A DNA stretch of 64,000 nt from Prunus persica (taxonomy: Eukaryota; Streptophyta; Magnoliopsida; Rosales; Rosaceae). The position numbers and the translations under genes were made by a program. Shown here one piece after another: positions 60,331 to 64,000 of the stretch (the first letter of the stretch is position 1; every line of letters begins with the position of its first letter). Location of the stretch: NCBI RefSeq assembly GCF_000346465.2, contig NC_034013.1, positions 16,861,624 to 16,925,623 of the forward strand. Direction: 5' to 3'. Below the pieces are notes generated by a model. That model saw only the letters and a list, made by a program, of their open reading frames with translations, searched no databases and was not told the DNA's origin.

Positions 60331-61180
60331 GTCAGGGCAAGGCATAGAAGTGTTGAAGAATGAGTTTCTGTTGATCTCCAAAGTCCAACACAAGAATCTT
60401 GTAAAGCTAATGGGTTGCTGCATTAAAGATGATGAGAAGTTGATGCGAAACAAAAGCTTGGATATGATATTATTGGGTTAATTTCTCTGGCCCTTTATGT
60501 TTGGCTGCAATTTCTCATTGTTACCTATCTTTCTTCAATATCCTTGATAATGTCTGAGCTCTTCCTATCATAGTATGCCCAACCCAGGGGAACTATTGAT
60601 TTCATTTCTAATGGCAATGAGAAGAGCAGTGCTTGATTGGGCTAAACGCTTCAATATTATTCAAGGTGTTGCTAGAGGACACTTGTTTATCTCCACCATG
60701 ATTCCTGTTTGAAGGTGTTGGATGAGAAGATGAGCCCAAAAATTTCAGATTTTGAATTGGCATGTATCTTTCAAGGGACACAGAATCTAGCAAACACTCA
60801 GAGTCAGAAGGTTGTGGGAACTCTGTAAGAATCATTTCTTTCCTATTATCAGAATTGTTATTTCCCAACTAAACTTGTGTAATATGCTTTTTAGCATGTT
60901 ATATCAGGAATAATAATAAGTCAGTGGATAATGAATTTCCTGTGCAGTGTGCGGCTATATGTCTCTGGAGTATGCCTGCCATGGGCGGGATATTTTCTGA
61001 AAAATCTCATGAATATAGCTTTGGGGTCTTGCTTTTGAAGATTATTGGTGGCAGGAAAGATACCAGCTTCTATTAATATGACCAACAGCTCCTATATTTA
61101 CTTTCCAAAGCTGTCTTTGATCCTCTACCACAGTATGACAATATTTGCTCCGCAAGCGAAGCTACCATAACACTGCTTAA
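60331..61180 (+). pseudogene. G-type lectin S-receptor-like kinase fragment (broken kinase domain)
   Basis: Pieces of a receptor-like kinase domain occur in order. Subdomains [24 protein letters not shown] then [16 protein letters not shown] (60331-60440). VIa: [16 protein letters not shown] (60634-60690). [22 protein letters not shown], where the DFG glycine is Glu. VIII onward: GYMSLEYACHG (Pro of the APE-like SPE lost) and EYSFGVLLLKIIGGRKDTSF. Frameshifts separate the blocks (about 60690 and 61000), the extracellular lectin/S-locus domains and the Gly-rich loop are missing, and exon borders persist as gt sites. It is not functional as a kinase. Confidence 0.8.
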
Positions 61181-61983
61181 AGGACGATAAGTAATACACC
61201 GGTCTGCATGTGAAAACCCTTTTCCACTGGACCCGTTGGCATATAAGTTTTCCCTTTGGTATAGAAATCAACCCTTTTTTTTTTATTGGGATAGTGAATG
61301 AAGGTTTTCCCTTCATGGGAAACTTTGTTAAAATGCACCAAAAACAAAAGCACATTATAAGACTGGTGTTAGTATAACATCCCGTTAATGTCCTGATCCC
61401 GTTAAAGGAAAAAAGTTTTGGGTTCAACTGCTCTTGCCTTGCTATTTTTTGACAAATTGTGATTGTCCAACACATAATATGTGACAGCAATAACAAAACT
61501 ATATCCTTCAAATTTGGTTCTAATTCAAGGTCCATTTAATTGGATTTGAAAAACCAGTTCATATTGATATTGAATCAAATTGACATCGATCAAAAAGGTA
61601 AATAAAGATTCAATGGGTAGAACCACAGAGTTTTCAGCTTTAAAACCCAAATGAGAGAAGGCATGTAATTCAGTCCCTACATTATTAATATACGAGAGTT
61701 ATCTCGTTTATGGTTTTTACTAAGATGGATGCAACTAATTTGTTTGAGTTAAAAACCAATCTGTGCCAAAAAAAAAGAAGATAAATAATAACAATAATAA
61801 TAATTCAATAGAGAAATATCGTACTTGAAACAAATTTACTTTCATAATCTCAATCAATTCCAGTCCTACACTCCTTTTAATCTCAACTGACCCAATTAAT
61901 GGAAACAAACTAAAGAAAAAACCTAATTAAGAATCAGGGGTATGGGAAAAAACAGTAAAGAAAAACGTAGTAACCATCACTGA
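61181..61983. other. Spacer between kinase and phytocyanin fragments
   Basis: AT-rich; no feature recognised. An ORF at 61125..61535 (minus) partly overlaps the kinase remnant and looks random. Confidence 0.4.
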
Positions 61984-62325
61984 TCACTGCATTCGGAAGA
62001 AAAGGACCCCCACAAATGACATAATGCAGGACGTGAGAGTTGCAGAAGAGATGGTGGCCATTGCAACTGCAGCATCATTCTTCTGCTCGTTCTGGTCAGC
62101 AGATTTGGGTGGGCTTGCTGGTTCCAACACTTTGATGATCATCTTCTGGCCTCTCTCGCCCAGAAACCCCACTAATGAAATAGAACAAACCAGGCCGGTC
62201 CAATGTGAACACAGTCACACCATTGCTGGAGAAGAAGATGGGATGAGCAGAATGGCAATTTTCGACTAGTCCTTGGTCACCACCAGCACCGAGTCTTTGG
62301 TGTAGTTGAAATCTAAGTCCATGAA
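61984..62325 (-). pseudogene. Phytocyanin / early nodulin-like protein pseudogene, copy 2
   Basis: The minus strand encodes LDFNYTKDSVLVVTKD, then an in-frame stop (TAG near 62265) and a frame change, then ENCHSAHPIFFSSNGVTVFT and LDRPGLFYFISGVSG. Next, the expected GHCE segment is lost by a short deletion that shifts frame, after which RGQKMIIKVLEPASPP and a hydrophobic GPI-type tail (SCIMSFVGVLFF) resume. Phytocyanins are secreted blue-copper-like proteins, and the lost HC is part of the disulfide/copper region. The signal peptide exon is absent. At least one stop and two frameshifts mark it as dead. Confidence 0.8.
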
Positions 62326-62352
62326 AATCAAAGCAAAACAATATTACCCAAG

Positions 62353-63020
62353 CTTTGACTGCTGTGGGAGAAAATGGTTGAAGGCAACTACTATCTGCGC
62401 AAATCAGCAAAAGAGGCGTATACATCTTATTTATTATCATATAATTCACACTGCATGAAGGACATCTTTAATGTTCACCGCCTTGATCTGCAGGTACTCA
62501 TCCTTGTTTGGTTTTCACGACAGCTTGTGACTATTTGTTTTTGTTCATTGTATCTCCTTGTCTGTGTTTTATAGCATAGAACACCAAACTGTATTTTAGA
62601 TCACTTGGTACATTTACTTAGTATAAAAACACTCGATACATGTGTTTCACCTATCAATTGAAAGTAAAAGTTCTGGTCCAACCCTAAATAGCATCACCTC
62701 TTGGTCATTTACATATTTCTTCCTCCCTTTCATTAAAAAAAAAAAAACATATTTCTTCCAACAATATGAACTAGTGCTGAAATTAGAATTTCTCTAAAAA
62801 TCCTTGGATTTATTATGCTACAATATGTTTTGTGGCATCCGATTTAGTTGGAATTGGACAGGCGGTTGCAGCTACTTTTTGCTTTTCTAATCCATCCAAG
62901 GTGAATTTGAACTTAGACAGCAGTGCATCAAAGTTCAGGAAGAAGATGTGTAAAGTAGAGGGAAGTCGAAATGTATTCAACAAAAAGGTGGAGGTGACAA
63001 TCGACAATTTGTAAGGCATT
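62353..63020 (+). pseudogene. Duplicated 3' end of the RH51-like helicase gene (exons 11-12)
   Basis: Matches 58072-58740 closely. The exon 11 acceptor gctgcag of the intact gene is gctgtgg here, so it is destroyed, while the exon 11 donor and intron are kept. Exon 12 has a 22-bp deletion (relative to about 58671-58692) that shifts frame and ends the frame at ...TIDNL. All helicase motifs are missing. The left breakpoint at about 62352 joins phytocyanin flank directly to helicase intron 10. Confidence 0.9.
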
Positions 63021-63540
63021 AGAGGAGCCTTCGTGTGTGCAGTAAATTATGCTTTTTTTCTGTTTTTCTTGCAACAATATCTTATGTATTCATTTACTGC
63101 TGAAGTTTTGTAGCTCAAATTGAGACTGTAAAACGCAATTTTGATTGATTGTGTAAATGCAAGTCATCTGCCCTAGTTACCTATTTTGTAAATCAAAATT
63201 GATCTTTTTGATCATGAGTTCGTTACCGGTATTGTTCATTCAGGAATTGAGGATTAGTGTACCATTTTATATTTGATACAGTTGCATACATTGGTAACCT
63301 TGTCAAATTGACAGAGATAAAGAACAACAGGGGAAAAGAGCCCATTTGAATTCAAAAAATCAGGCCTTTCTTCATTCGGTAAATTCTGCTTTTTTTCTGT
63401 TTTCCTTACAAAATATCTTATGTATTCATTTACTCAAACTCATGGCATTTGCTAATGGATCTGAAATTGCTAGTTAAAAAATGGCCATCTCTTTCCTTGG
63501 TGCTGGTGGTATATAAACTGCAAGTATACAATTAATCCAG
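63021..63540. repeat. Duplicated helicase 3' flank (partner about 58737..59150)
   Basis: The downstream flank of the helicase is repeated here with small indels, linking the helicase copy to the second USB1-like fragment in the same order as at 58.7-59.5 kb. It holds no gene. An extra stretch near 63190-63260 is absent from the first copy. Confidence 0.75.
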
Positions 63541-63574
63541 GGTCTAAAGGCTCAAATCTTAAAGTCAAGGCATT

Positions 63575-63880
63575 TGCTAATGGATCTGAGAAATAGAGAA
63601 TTTGGTTACCTGGGATGTAGACATGTACCGCGTAGTTCCCTTCCACGTGAGGAAAGTTCCCAACTCTGCTGGGCTGAGCTTTTGGTGAGAAGTCCAGAAA
63701 TCCTTGACAGTCAAAACATCAAACACTTAGTCGACAGCAGGATCGAAAGTTCAAACCCATTCCAAACCAAGGCAAAAAGAGAGAAAATTGATTGGAATTA
63801 GGAGTTACCAAAGGAATTGGGGCTGTTGAGCAGTAACAGAGGAGAGCTTGATTCTTCGGAGCTGTTGAGCTCTGGTGGTG
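63575..63880 (-). pseudogene. USB1/Mpn1-like gene fragment, copy 2
   Basis: Same two exon pieces as copy 1, in minus orientation. The first encodes a Pro-run and ELNSSEESSS... LLLLNSPNSFG (about 63880-63815) and extends further upstream than copy 1. The second encodes GFLDFSPKAQPSRVGN and FPHVEGNYAVHVYIPG (about 63705-63610). This copy is closer to the FPHVEGNYA.HVYIP pattern I remember for plant USB1. Everything downstream, including catalytic HxS motifs, is absent. Confidence 0.5.
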
Positions 63881-63894
63881 GCGGTGGAATTATA

Positions 63895-64000
63895 TAAAAA
63901 TATATATGTATTTAAAGAGCTATACTTATTAAATATATTTTTTATTTAAACAGTATCGCCGCACGGATATACTCCTTAAATATAGATTTTAATTTAAATA
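63895..64000. repeat. Palindrome repeat array, start of another cluster (runs off the window)
   Basis: One clear motif (gtatcgccgcacggatatac, about 63952) and a half motif (gagctatac, about 63917) are separated by aaatatattttttatttaaa. They abut the USB1-like fragment, as in copy 1. The cluster probably continues past the window edge. Confidence 0.75.

Overview
The window is nuclear DNA of a flowering plant, a eudicot and probably a rosid. Rosaceae is a guess I cannot prove from sequence alone. The evidence is many-exon genes with GT-AG introns, plant-only families (chloroplast CAS, AP2/ERF, MIZ1-like DUF617, ALA flippases, FBD F-box proteins, phytocyanins, S-receptor-like kinases), a canonical plant MIR162 hairpin, and AT-rich spacers with (CT)n and (AT)n tracts. 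Exon boundaries below were assigned by eye from splice sites, reading phase and remembered family sequences; no search was run.

Layout. 1-4.4 kb is a rearranged zone: a direct duplication (1-1071 and 3046-4411) carries a small unknown gene and its shortened copy, and a 578-bp solo LTR with a 5-bp target-site duplication sits in the second copy. Between the copies is an inverted, internally deleted copy of the CAS/F-box neighbourhood found at 8-13 kb. 5.2-6.5 kb is an intronless, C-terminally short TFIIH p62/TFB1 copy (probable retrocopy). 7.2-9.6 kb is CAS; 10.6-12.8 kb is an F-box/FBD gene; 15.1-15.8 kb is a RAP2.11/ERN-like ERF. The 18.9-kb region holds a MIR162 gene on the minus strand with its own TATA box. 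20.3 kb is a small membrane protein; 21.5 kb is a CML15/16-like calcium sensor; 22.9-28.4 kb is a P4-ATPase flippase (11 exons, 1198 aa); 29.9-37.6 kb is TOUGH, a G-patch/SURP RNA-processing protein (16 exons, 989 aa). 40.8-43.1 kb is DR1/NC2beta; 44.4-45.2 kb is a MIZ1-like DUF617 gene; 48.2-52.4 kb is kinesin KIN-8B; 54.4-58.7 kb is a DEAD-box helicase of the HAS1/DDX18 (RH27/RH51) type. 59-64 kb is a graveyard: USB1-like fragments, two phytocyanin fragments, an S-receptor-kinase fragment, a second copy of the helicase 3' end, and arrays of a self-complementary 20-bp motif.

Themes. Several genes act in nuclear RNA metabolism or transcription: MIR162 (regulates DCL1), TOUGH (promotes miRNA processing), DR1, TFB1 and the helicase. 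CAS and the CML are calcium-related. From memory of the Arabidopsis map, CAS-MIR162b-TOUGH-NF-YB13/DR1-DUF617 is collinear with At5g23060-At5g23100, and CML16-ALA10 with At3g25600-At3g25610, so the window looks like an unfractionated ancestral block. The most unusual material is the GTATAGCC/GGCTATAC palindrome repeat family at 38, 59.5 and 63.9 kb, and the chimeric inverted duplication at 1.1-2.9 kb.
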